Positions 6,883-20,700 of a stretch of 64,000 bases of DNA are shown here, piece by piece. The stretch is from Luzula sylvatica. Lineage: Eukaryota > Streptophyta > Magnoliopsida > Poales > Juncaceae. Numbering within the stretch: position 1 is the stretch's first letter; each line of letters opens with the position of its first letter. The notes under the pieces were generated by a model that searched no databases, was not told the origin of the DNA, and worked only from the letters and a program-made list of their open reading frames with translations. The DNA lies in contig OX326959.1 of NCBI GenBank assembly GCA_946800325.1, positions 32,869,027-32,933,026 of the forward strand, written 5' to 3'. The position numbers and the translations under genes are program-made.

Positions 6883-8760
6883 GTAGAAATTTGTATGTGT
6901 TAGTATTCTATTACGATGTATTTTGAGGACATGAATTGAGTATTATGCTCGTGTTATAATTCAATTTGGACATTTTTTAGTAAATAGGAGAACTTGTTTT
7001 TATTTAAGTGTTACACTTCACTTTTTCCATTTTTAAGAAAATGTTGAAAAAATAGAAATTTGTGTGTGTTAGTCTTATATTACGAAATATTTTGAGGACA
7101 ACATAAATATTGAGTATTTTGCTCATGTTACACTTTAATCGTAACACACTTTTTGCATTTTTACGAAATTTTAGAAGAAATAGAAATTTTTGTGTGTTAG
7201 TCTTCTATTACGGAGTTTTTTTAGGACAACATGCAAAATTGAGTATTTTGCTCGTCTTATACTCCAATTTTGACATTTCTTATGAAATAGGAGAACTGAT
7301 TTGTTTTAAGGTGTTAGACTTCCCTTTTTGTATTCTTAAGAAAATTTCGAAAAAAAATAAAAATTTGTGTGTGTTAGTCTTCTATTACGAAGTATTTTGG
7401 GGACAACATAAATATTGAATATTTTGCTCATGTTACACTCTAATTTTGACCTCTTTTAGAAAATAAGATAAGTGCTATTTTTTGCAGGTGTTAGTCTTAT
7501 ATTCGTGAGTACTTTGATGACAACATGAAAATTGAGTATTTTGCTCGTGTTATATTACAATTTTGAAATTTTTTAGGAAATTGGTTAGCTATTTTTTTAA
7601 GGTGCTGACTTCACTTTTTGCATTTTTACGAATTTTTTGAAAGACTAGAAATATTTGTGTGTTAGTCTTCTATTATGGAGTTTTTTTTAGGACAACATGA
7701 AAATTGAGTATTTTTTCGTCTTATACTTCAATTTTGACATTTTTTCTTAAATAGGACAATTAATTTTTTTAAGGTGTTAGACTTCCCTTTTTGCATTCTT
7801 AAGAAAATTCCGAAAAAAATAAATTTTTTTGTGTGTTAGTCATCAATTACGGAGTATTTCGAGGACAACATGAAAGTTGTTTATTTTTCTCCTGTTACGC
7901 TTCAATTTTGAAGTATTTCAGAAATTAAGATAATTGATATTTTTTTATAGGTGCTAGACTTCACTTTTTGCATGTTTAAGAAATTTTTGAAAAAATAGAA
8001 ATTTGTGTGCGAGTCTTATATTCTGGAGTACATTGAGGACCACATGAAAATTGAGTATTTTGCTCGAGTTATACTACAATTTTGACATTTTTTAGGAAAT
8101 AGGTTAACTGAATTTTTTTGAAGGTAGACTTCACTTTTTGTATTTTTATGACATTTTTGAAAAAATAGAAATTTGCGTGTGTTTGTCTTCTATTACGATG
8201 TATTTTGAGGACAACATAAAAATTGAGTATTTTGCTCGTGTTATAATTTCATTTGGACATTTTTTGTAAATAGGAGAACTTATTTTTTTTAAGTGTTAGA
8301 CTTCACTTTTTGCAATTTTAAGAAAATTTTCAAAAAAATAGAAATTTGTGTGTGTTAGTCTTCTATTACGAAGTATTTTGAGGACAACATAAATATTGAG
8401 GATTTTGCTCATGTTACACTTTAATTTTGACGTGTTTTAGAAAATAAGATAATTGATATTTATTGTAGGTGTTAGACTTCACTTTTTGCATGTTTATGAA
8501 AATTTTGAAAAATAGAAATTTGTGTGTTAGTCTTATATTCATGAGTACTTTGTTGACAACATGAAAATTGAGTATTTTTCTCTTGTTATAATATAATTTT
8601 GAAATTTTTTAATAAATTGTATAGCTATTTTTTTTGAAGGTGGGTAGTCTTCAATTACGGAGTATTTTGAAATTTTTTAATAAATTGAAATTTGAGTATG
8701 TTAGTCTTCAATTACGGAGTATTTTGCTTGTATTACATTTCAATTTGAACATTTTTAAAA
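6883..8760 (+). repeat. Diverged edge block of the array
   Basis: Monomers here carry GAGGACAACAT in place of GAGTACGACAT, often TCTTCTATTAC or TCTTATATT in place of TCTTCAATTAC, and CTCGTGTTATA-type variants. Spacing at the GTTAGTC landmark is irregular: 169, 128, 177 and 117 bp between 6902 and 7493, and 57 bp between 8646 and 8703. The block is the most diverged part of the array, as usual for satellite edges that are less homogenised. Confidence 0.8.
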
Positions 8761-11700
8761 AATATATCGTACTTGAATTTTTTTTAAAGGTGTTAGACTT
8801 CTGGTTTTGTATTTTTAAGAATTTTTAGAAAAAAATGAAACTTGTGTGTGTTAGTCTTCAATTAAAGAGCATTTTGAGTACGCTATGAAAATTGAGTATT
8901 TTTCTTGTGTTACACTTCAATTTTAACATTTTTTAAAAAATATCATAATTGAATTTTTTGAAGGTGTTAGACTTCTGTTTTTGCATTTTTCAAAAAATTT
9001 GGAAAAAATTGAAATTTGTGTATGTTAGTCTTCAATTACGGAGTATTTTGAGTACCACATGAAAATTGAGTATTTTGCTTGTATTACATTTCAATTTAAA
9101 CATTTAAAAAAAAAATATCATAATTGAATTTTTTGAAGGTGTTAGACTTTTGTTTTTTAATTTTTAAGATTTTGTTTGAAAAAATTGAAATTTGTGTTTG
9201 TTAGTCTTCAATTACGGAGAATTTTGAGTACGACATGAAAATTGTGTATTTTGCTTGTATTACATTTCATTTTAAACATTTAAAAAAAAAATATCATAAT
9301 TGAATTTTTTGAAGTTGTTAGACTTCTGGATTTGCATTTTTAAGATTTTTTTGAAAAAATTGAAATTTGTGTACGTTAGTCTTCAATTACGGAGTATTTT
9401 GAGTATGACATGAAAATTGAGTATTTTTCTTGTATTTCATTTCAATTTAAACATTTTTTAAAAAAATATCACAATTGAATTTTTTTAAGGTGTTAGACCT
9501 TTGTTTTTGCATTTTTAAGAATTTTTAGAAAAAAATGAAACTTGTGTGTGTTAGTCTTCAATTACAAAGTATTTTGAGTACGACACGAAAATTTAGTATT
9601 TTGCTTTTGTTACACTTGGATTTTAACATTTTTTGAAAAAATATCATAATTGAATTTTTTTGAAGATGTTAGACTTCGGGTATTGCATTTTTAAGAATTT
9701 TTAGAAAAAATTGAAACTTGTGTGTGTTAGTCTTCAATTACAGAGCATTTTGAGTACAACATGAAAATTGAGTATTTTTCTTGTGTTACACTTCAATTTT
9801 AAAATTTTTAAAAAAAATATCATAATTGAATTTTTTGAAGGTGTTAGACTTCTGTTTTTGCATTTTTCAAAAAATTTGGAAAAAATTGAAATTTGTGTAT
9901 GTTAGTCTTCAATTACGGAGTATTTTGAGTACGACATGAAAATTGAGTATTTTGCTTGTATTACATTTCAATTTAAACATTTAAAAAAAAAATATCATAA
10001 TTTAATTTTTTGAAGGTGTTAGACTTTTGTTTTTGCATTTTTTAGAGTTTTTTCAAAAAATTGAAATTTGTGTATGTTAGTCTTCAATTACGGAGAATTT
10101 AGAGTTGACATGAAAATTGAGTATTTTGCTTGTATTACATTTCATTTTAAACATTTAAAAAAAAAATATCATAATTGAATTTTTTGAAGTTGTTAGACTT
10201 CTGGATTTGCATTTTTAAGAATTTTTAGAAAAAATTGAAACTTTCGTGTGTTAGTCTTCAATTACAGAGTATTTTGAGTACGACACGAAAATTTAGTATT
10301 TTGCTTTTGTTACACTTCAATTTTAACATTTTTTGAAAAAATATCATAATTGAATTTTTTGAAGGTGTTAGACTTCTGTTTTTGCATTTTTCAAAAAATT
10401 TGGAAAAAATTGAAACTTGTGTATGTTAGTCTTCAATTACGGAGTATTTTGCTTGTATTACATTTCAATTTAAACATTTTTAAAAAAATATCGTAATTGA
10501 ATTTTTTTTAAGGTGTTAGACTTATGGTTTTCCATTTTTAAGAAGTTTTAGAAAAAATTGAAACTTGTGTGTGTTAGTCTTCAATTACGGAGTATTTTGC
10601 TTGTATTACATTTCAATTTAAACATTTTTGAAAAAATATCATAATTGAATTTTTTGAAGGTGTTAGACTTCTGTTTTTGCATTTTTCAGAAATTTTGGAA
10701 AAAATTGAAATTTGTGTATGTCAGTCTTCAATTACGCAGTATTTTGAGTACGACATGAAAATTGAGTATTTTGCTTGTATTACATTTCAATTTTAACATT
10801 TTAAAAAAAATATATCATAATTGAATTTTTTGAAGGTGTTAGACTTCTGTTTTAGCATTTTTCAGAAATTTTGGAAAAAATTGAAATTTGTGTATGTTAG
10901 TCTTCAATTACGGAGTATTTTGAGTACGGCATGAATATTGAGTATTTTGCTTGTATTACATTTAAATTTTAACGTTTTTAAAAAAAAATACCATCATTGA
11001 ATTTTTTGAAGGTGTTATTAGACCTCTGTTTTTTCATTTTTAAGGGTGTTTTGAAAAAATTGAAACTTGTGTGTGTTAGTCTTCAATTACAGAGTATTTT
11101 GAGTACGACACAAAAATTGAGTATTTTGCTTTTGTTACACTTCAATTTTAACATTTTTTGATAAAATATCATAATTGAATTTTTTGAAGGTGTTAGACTT
11201 CTGGTTTTGCATTTTAAGATTTTTGTGGAAAAATTGAAATTTGTGTACGTTAGTCTTCAATTACGGAGTATTTTGAGTACGACATGAAAATTGAGTATTT
11301 TGCTTGTATTACATTTCAATTTTAACATTTAAAAAAAAAATATCATAATTGAATTTTTTGAAGGTGTTAGACCTCTGTTTTTGCATTTTTAAGAATTTTT
11401 TGAAAAACTTGAAACTAGTGTGTGTTAGTCTTCAATTACAGAGTATTTTGAGTACAACACAAAAATTGAGTATTTTGCTTTTGTTACACTTCAATTTTAA
11501 CATTTTTTGAAAAAATATCATAATTGAATGACTTCTGTTTTTTCATTTTTTAGATTTTTTTGAAAAAATTGAAATTTGTGTATGTTAGTCTTCAATTACG
11601 GAGTATTTTGAGTACGACATGAAAATTGTGTATTTTGCTTGTATTACATTTCAATTTAAACATTTAAAAAAAAAATAACATTATTGAATTTTTTGAAGGT

Positions 11701-14700
11701 GTTAGACCTCTGTTTCTGCATCTTTAAGAATTTTTAGAAAAAATTGAAACTTGTGTGTGTTAGTGTTCAATTACAGAGTATTTTGAGTACGACACGAAAA
11801 TTGAGTATTTTGCTTTTGTTACACTTCAATTTTCACAATTTTTGAAAAAATATCATAATTGAATTTTTTGAAGTTAGACTTTTGATTTTGCATTCTTAAG
11901 AATTTTTTGAAAAAATTGAAATTTGTGTATGTTAGCCTTCAATTACGGAGTATTTTGAGTATGACATGAAAATTGAATATTTTGCTTGTGCTACACTTCA
12001 ATTTTATCATTTTAAAAAAAAAAATCATAATATAATTTTTTGAAGCTGTTAGACTTCTGTTTTTGCATTTTTAAGATTTTTTTGAAAAAATTGAAATTTT
12101 TGTATGTTAGTCTTCAATTACGGAGAATTTAGAGTATGACATGAAAATTGAGTATTTTGCTTGTATTACATTTCATTTTAAACATTTAAAAAAAAAATAT
12201 CATAATTGAATTTTTTGAAGTTGTTAGACTTCTGGATTTGCATTTTTAAGATTTTTTTGAAAAAATTGAAATTTGTGTATGTTAGTCTTCAATTACGGAG
12301 TATTTTGAGTACGACATGAAAATTGTGTATGTTAGTCTTCAATTACGGAGTATTTTGAGTACGACATGAAAATTGTGTATTTTTCTTGTGTTACACTTCA
12401 ATTTTAATATTTAAAAAAAAAATATCATAATTTAATTTTTTGAAGGTGTTAGACTTCTGTTTCGAATTTTTCAAAAAATTTGGAAAAAATTGAAATTTGC
12501 GTATGTTAGTCTTCAATTACGGTGTATTTTGAGTACGACATGAAAATTGAGTGTTTTGCTTGTATTACATTTCAATTTAAATAGTTATTTACAAAAATAT
12601 CGTAATTGAATTTTTTTGAAGGTGTTCGACTTCTGGTTGTGCATTTTTAAAAATTTTTAGAATAAATTGAAACTTGTGTGTGTTAGTCTTCAATTATAGA
12701 GTATTTTGAGTACGACATGCAAATTGAGTACTTTGCTTTTGTTACACTTCAATTTTCACATTTTTTGAAAAATATCATAATTGAATTTTTTGAAGGTGTT
12801 AGACTTTTGTTTTTGCATTCTTTAGAATTTTTTGAAAAAATTGAAATTTGTGTATGTTAGCCTTCAATTACGGAGTATTTTGAGTATGACATGAAAATTG
12901 AATATTTTGCTAGTGCTACACTTCAATTTTAACATTTAAAAAAAAATATCATAATATAATTTTTTGAAGGTGTTAGACTTCTGTTTTTGCATTTTTCAGA
13001 AATTTTGGAAAAAAATGAAATTAGTGTATGTTAGTCTTCAATTACGGAGTATTTTTAGTACGACATGAAAATTGATTATTTTTCTTGTGTTACATTTCAA
13101 TTTTAATATTTTAAAAAAAAATATCATATTTGAATTTTTTGAAGGTGTTAGACTTCTGTTTTTTGCATTTTTAAGAATTTTTTGAAAAAATTTAAACATG
13201 TGTGTGCTAGTCTTCAATTACAGAGTATTTTGAGTACGACATGAAAAATGTGTATTTTTCTTGTGTTACACTTCAATTTTAATATTTTTAAAAAAAATAT
13301 CATAATTGAATTTTTTGAAGTTGTTAGTCTTCTGTTTTTGCATTTTTCAAAAAAATTGGAAAAAATTGAAATTTGTGTATGTTAGTCTTCAATTACGGAG
13401 TATTTTGAGTACGGCATGAAAATTGAGTATTTTGCTTGTATTACATTTCAATTTTAACGTTTTTAAAAAAATACCATAATTGAATTTTTTGAAGGTGTTA
13501 TTAGACCTCTGTTTTTGCATTTTTAAGGGTTTTTTGAAAAAATTGAAACTTGTGTGTGTTAGTCTTCAATTACAGAGTATTTTGAGTACGACACAAAAAT
13601 TGAGTATTTTGCTTTTGTTACACTTCTATTTTAACATTTTTTGATAAAATATCATAATTGAATTTTTTGAAGGTGTTAGACTCCTGGTTTTGCATTTTTA
13701 ATATTTTTGTGAAAAAATTGAAATTTGTGTATGTTAGTCTTCAATTACGGAGTATTTTGAGTACGACATGAAAATTGAGTATTTTGCTTGTTTTACATTT
13801 CAGTTTTAACATTTAAAAAAAAAATATCATAATTTAATTTTTTGAAGGGGTTAGACCTCTGTTTTTGCATTTTTGAGAATATTTTCGAAAAACTTGAAAC
13901 TAGTGTGTGTTAGTCTTCAATTATAGAGTATTTTGAGTACCACACAAAAATTGAGTATTTTGCTTTTGTTACACTTCAATTTTAACATTTTTTGAAAAAA
14001 TATCATAATTGAATTTTTTGAAGGTGTTAGACATTTGTTTTTGCATTCTTTAGAATTTTTTGAAACAATTGAAATTTGTGTATGTTAGCCTTCAATTACG
14101 GAGTATTTTGAGTAAGACATGAAAATTGAATATTTTGCTAGTGAAACACTTCAATTTTAACATTTCTAAAAAAAATATCATAATATAATTTTTTGAAGGT
14201 GTTAGACTTCTGTTTTTGCATTTTTCAGAATTTTTTGAAAAAATTTAAACTTGTGTGTGCCAATCTTCAATTACAGAGTATTTTGAGTAAGACATGAAAA
14301 TTGTGTATATTTCTTGTGTTACACTTCAATTTTAATATTTTTTAAAAAAATATCATAATTAAAGTTTTTGAAGTTGTTAGACTTCAGTTTTTGCAGTTTT
14401 CTAAAAATTTGGAAAAAATTGAAATTTGTGTATGTTAGTCTTCAATTTCGGATTATTTTGAGTACGACATGAAAATTTAGTATTTTGCTTGTATTACATT
14501 ACAATTTAAATATTTTTAAAAAAAATATCGTAATTGAATTTTTTGAAGGTGTTAGACTTCTGGTTTTGCATATTTAATAATTTTTAGAAAAAATTGAAAC
14601 TTGTGTGTGTTAGTCTTCAATTATAGAGTATTTTGAGTACGACTTGAAAATTGAGTATTTTTCTTGTGTTACACTTCAATTTTAAAATTAAAAAAAAAAA

Positions 14701-17700
14701 ATATCATAATTGAATTTTTTGAAGGTGTTAGACTTCTGTTTTTGCATTTTTCAAAAAAATTGGGAAAAATTGAAATTTGTTAATGTTACTCTTCAATTAC
14801 AGAGTATTTTGAGTACGGCATGAAAATTGAGTACTTTACTTGTATTACATTTCAATTTTAACGTTTTTAAAAAAAATATCATAATTGAATTTTTTGAAGG
14901 TTTAATTAGACCTCTGTTTTTGCATGTTTAAGGATTTTTTGAAAAAATTGAAACTTGTGTGTGTTAGTCTTCTATTACAGAGTATTTTGAGTACGACACA
15001 AAAATTGAGTATTTTGCTTTTGTTACACTTCAATTTTAACATTTTTTTGATAAAATATCATAATTGAATTTTTTGACGGTGTTAGACTTCTGGTTTTGCA
15101 TTTTTAAGATTTTTGTGAAAAAATTGAAATTTGTGTATGTTAGTCTTCAATTATGGAGTATTTTGAGTACGACATGAAAATTGTGAATTTTTCTTGTATT
15201 ATACTTCAATTTAAACATTTTTAAAAAAAATAACATTATTGAATTTTTTGAAGGTGTTAGACTTTTGGTTTTGCAATCTTAAGAAGTTTTTGAAAAAATT
15301 GAAATTTGGGTATGTTAGCCTTCAATTACGGAGTATTTTGAGTACGACATGAAAATTGAGTATATTTCTTGTGTTACACTTCAATTTTGACATTTTAAAA
15401 AAAATACCATAATTGAATTTTTTTGAAGGTGTTAGACTTCTGTTTTTGCATTTTCTAAAAAATTTGGAAAAAATTGAAATTTGTGTATGTTTGTCTTGAA
15501 TTACGGAATATTTTCAGTACGACATGAAAATTGTGTATTTTGCTTGTATTACATTTCAATTTAAACATTTTTAATCAAAATATCGTAATTGAATTTTTTG
15601 AAGGTGTTTGACTTATGGTTTTACATTTTTAAGAATTTTTAGAAAAAATTGAAATTTGTGTGTGTTAGTCTTCAATTACAGAGTATTTTGAGTACGACAT
15701 GAAAATTGAGTATTTTTCTTGTGTTACACTTCAATTTTAACATTTTAAAAAAAAAAATATCATAATTGAATTTTTTGAAGGTGTTAGACTTCTGTTTTTG
15801 CATTTTTCAAAAAATTTGCAAAAAATTGAAATTTGTGTTTGTTAGTCTTCAATTACGGAGTATTTTGAGTACGACATGAAAATTGATTATTTTTCTTGTA
15901 TTACATTTCAATTTTAACATATTTTTAAAAAATATCATAATTGAATTTTTTGAAGGTGTTAGAGTTTTGTTTTTGCATTCTTAAGAAGTTTTTGAAAAAA
16001 TTGAAATTTGTGTATGTTAGCCTTCAATTACGGAGTATTTTGAGTATGACATGAAAATTGAATATTTTTCTTGTGCTACACTTCAATTTTAACATTTTTT
16101 TAAAAAATATCATAATATAATTTTTTGATGGTATCAGACTTCTGTTTTTGCATTTTTTAGAAATTTTGGAAAAAAATTAAATTTGTGAATGTTAGTCTTC
16201 AATTACCGAGTATTTTAAGTACGACATGAAAATTGATTATTTTTTTTGTATTACATTTCAATTTTAACATTTTAAAAAAAATATCATAATTGAATTTTCT
16301 GAAGGTGTTAGAGTTCTGTTTTTTGCATTTTTAAGAATTTTTTGAAAAAATTGAAGCTTGTGTGTGTTAGTCTTCAAATACAGAGTATTTTGAGTACGCC
16401 ATGAAAATTGAGTATTTTTCTTTTGTTACACTTCAATTTTAATATTTTAAAAAAAAATATCATAATTGATTTTTTGAAGGTGTTAGACTTCTGTTTTTGC
16501 ATTCTTAAGAAATTTTTGAAAAAATTAAAATTTGTGTATGTTCGCGTGCAATTACGGATTATTTTGAGTGTGACATGAAAATTGAATATTTTGTTTGTGG
16601 TACACTTCAATTTTAACATTTTTTCAAAAAAATATCATAATAGAATTTTATGAAGGTGTTAGACTTCTGTTTTTGCATTTTTCAGAAATTTTGGAAAAAA
16701 TTGAAATTTGTGTATGTTAGTCTTCAATTACGGAGAACTTTGAGAATGACATGAAAATTGAGTATTTTGCTTGTATTAGATTTCATTTTAAACATTTTTT
16801 AAAAAAAATATCATAATTGAATTTTTTGAAGGTGTTAGACTTCTGGTTTTGCATTTTTAAGATTTTTTTGAAAAAATTGAAATTTATGTATGTTAGTCTT
16901 CAATTACGGAGAATTTAGAGTACGACAAGAAAATTGAGTGTTTTGCTTGTATTACGTTTCATTTTAAACATTTAAAAAAAAATATCATAATTAATTTTTT
17001 GAAGGTGTTAGACTTCTGGTTTTGCATTTTTAAGATTTTTTTGAAAAAATTGAAATTTGTGTATGTTAGTCTTCAATTACGGAGTATTTCGAGTACAACA
17101 TGAAAATTGAGTATTTTGCTTGTATTACATTTCAATTTAACATTTTTTTGAAAAATATCATAATTGAATTTTTTGAAGGTGTTAGACTTCTGTTTTTTGC
17201 ATTTTCAAGAATTTTTAGAAAAAAAAGAAACTTGGGTGTGTTAGTCTTCAATTACAGAGTTTTTTTAGTACGACATGAAAATTGAGTATTTTTCTTGTGC
17301 TAGACTCCAATTTTAACATTTTTAAAAAAAATATCATAATTAATTTTTTTGAAGGTGTTAGACTTCTGTTTTTGCATGTTTAAGAATTTTTTGAAAAAAT
17401 TGAAATTTGTGTGTGTTAGTCTTCAATTACCGAGTATTTTGAGTACGACATGAAAATTGAGTATTTTTCTTGCGTTACACTTCAATGTTAACATTTTTTT
17501 AAAAAATATCATAATTAATTTTTTTGAAGGTGTTAGACTTCTGTTTTTGCATTTTTCAAAGAATTTGGAAAAAATTGAAATTTGTGTATGTTAGTTTTCA
17601 ATTACGGAGTATTTTGAGTACGACATGAAAATTGAGTATTTTGCTTGTATTACATTTCAATTTAAACATTTAAAAAAAAAATATCATAATGGAATTTTTT

Positions 17701-20700
17701 GAAGGTGTTAGACTTCTGGTTTTGCATTTTCAAAATTTTTTTGAAAAAATTAAAATTTGTGTATGTTAGTCTTCAATTACGGAGTACTTTGAGTACGAAA
17801 TGAAAATTGAGTATTTTGCTTGTATTACATTTCAATTTTAGCATTTTTAAAAAATATATCATAATTGATTTTTTTGAAGGTGTTAGACCTCTGTTTTTGC
17901 ATTTTTAAGAATATTTTGAAAAAATTGAAACTTTTGTATGTTAGTCTTCAATTACAGAGTATTTTGAGTACGACACGAAAATTGAGTATTTTTCTTGTGT
18001 TACACTTCAATTTAAACATTTTTTTAAAAAATATCATAATTAATTTTTTTGAAGTTGTTAGACTTCTGTTTTTGCATTTTTCAAAATAATTGGAAAAAAT
18101 TGAAATTTGTGTATGTTAGTCTTCAATTACGGAGTATTTTGAGTACGGCACGAAAATTTAGTATTTTTCTTGTATTACATTTCAATTTTAACGTTTTTTC
18201 AAAAATACCATAATTGAATTTTTTGAAGGTGTTATTAGACCTCTGTTTTTGCATTTTTAAGGATTTTTTGAAAAAATTGAAACTTGTGTGTGTTAGTCTT
18301 CAATTACAGAGTATTTTGAGTACGACACCAAAATTGAGTATTTTTCTTTTGTTACACTTCAATTTTAACATTTTTTGATAAAATATCATAATTGAATATT
18401 TTGAAGGTGTTAGACTCCTAGTTTTGCATTTTTAATATTTTTGTGAAAAAATTGAAATTTGTGTATGTTAGTCTTCAATTACGGAGTATTTTGAGTACGA
18501 CATGAAAATTGAGTATTTTGCTTGTATTACATTTCAATTTTAACATTTTAAAAAAAATATCATAATTGAATTTTTTGAAGGTGTTAGACCTCTAATTTTT
18601 GCATTTTTAAGAATATTTTCGAAAAACTTGAAACTAGTGTGTGTTAGTCTTCAATTATAGAGTATTTTGAGTACCACACAAAAATTGAGTATTTTGCTTT
18701 TGTTACACTTCGATGTTAACATTTTTTGAAAAAATATCATAATTGAATTTTTTGAAGGTGTAAGACTTCTGTTTTTGCATTTTTTAGATTTTTTTGAAAA
18801 AATTGAAATTTGTGTATGTTAGTCTTCAATTGCGGGGTATTTTGAGTACGACATGAAAATTGTGTATTTTGCTTGTATTACATTTCAATTTAAACATTTA
18901 AAAAAAAAATAACATTATTGAATTTTTTGAAGGTGTTAGACCTCTGTTTTTGCATTTTTAAGAATTTTTAGAAAAAATTGATACTTGTGTGTGTTAGTGT
19001 TCAATTACAGAGTATTTTGAGTACGACACGAAAATTGAGTATTTTGCTTTTGTTACACTTCAATTTTCACATTTTTTGAAAAAATATTATAATTGAATTT
19101 TTTGAAGGTGTTAGACTTTTGTTTTTGCATTCTTAAGAATTTTTTGAAAAAATTGAAATTTGTGTATGTTAGCCTTCAATTACCGAGTACTTTGAGTATG
19201 ACATGAAAATTGAATATTTTGCTTGTGATACACTTCAATTTTAACATTTTTAAAAAATATATCATAATATAATTTATTGAAGGTGTTAGACTTCTGTTTT
19301 TGCATTTTTAAGATTTTTTTGAAAAAATTGAAATCTGTGTATGTTAGTCTTCAATTACGGAGAATTTAGAGTACGACATGCAAATTGAATATTTTGCTTG
19401 TATTACATTTCATTTTAAACATTTAAAAAAAAATATCATAATTGAATTTTTTGAAGGTGTTAGACTTCTGGATTTGTATTTTTAAGATTTCTTTGAAAAA
19501 ATTGAAATTTGTGTATATTAGTCTTCAATTACGGAGTATTTTGAGTACGACATGAAAATTGTGTATTTTTCTTGTGTTACACTTCAATTTTAATATTTTT
19601 AAAAAAAATATCATAATTGAATTTTTTGAAGGTGTTAGACTTCTCTTTTTGCATTTTTCAAAAAATTTGGAAAAAATTGAAATTTGCGTATGTTAGTCTT
19701 CAATTACGGAGTATTTTGAGTACGACATGAAAATTGAGTGTTTTGCTTGTATTACATTTCAATTTAAATATTTTTAAAAAAAAATATCGTAATTGAATTT
19801 TTTGAAGGTGTTCGACTTCTGGTTTTGCATTTTTAAGAATTTTTAGAATAAATTGAAACTTGTGTGTGTTAGTCTTCAATTATAGAGTATTTTGAGTACG
19901 ACATGAAAATTGAGTATTTTGCTTTTGTTACACTTCAATTTTCACATTTTTTGAAAAAATATCATAATTGAATTTTTTGAAGGTGTTAGACATTTGTTTT
20001 TGCATTCTTTAGAATTTTTTGAAAAAATTGAAATTTGTGTATGTTAGACTTCAATTACGGAGTATTTTGAGTATGACATGAAAATTGAATATTTTGCTAG
20101 TGAAACACTTCAATTTTAACATTTCTAAAAAAAATATCATAATATAATTTTTTGAAGTTGTTAGACTTCTGTTTTTGCATTTTTCAAAAAAATTGGAAAA
20201 AATTGAAATTTGTGTATGTTAGTCTTCAATTACGGAGTATTTTGAGTATGGCATGAAAATTGAGTATTTTGCTTGTATTACATTTCAATTTTAACGTTTT
20301 TAAAAAAATAGCATAATTGAATTTTTTGAAGGTGTTATTAGACCTCTGTTTTTGCATTTTTAAGGATTTTTTGAAAAAATTGAAACTTGTGTGTGTTAGT
20401 CTTCAATTACAGAGTATTTTGAGTACGACACAAAAATTGAGTATTTTGCTTTTGTTACACTTCAATTTTAACATTTTTTGATAAAATATCATAATTGATT
20501 TTTTTGAAGGTGTTAGACTCCTGGTTTTGCATTTTTAATATTTTTGTGAAAAAATTGAAATTTGTGTATGTTAGTCTTCAATTACGGAGTATTTTGAGTA
20601 CGACATGAAAATTGAGTATTTTGCTTGTTTTACATTTCAGTTTTAACATTTAAAAAAAAAATATCATAATTGAATTTTTTGAAGGGGTTAGACCTCTGTT

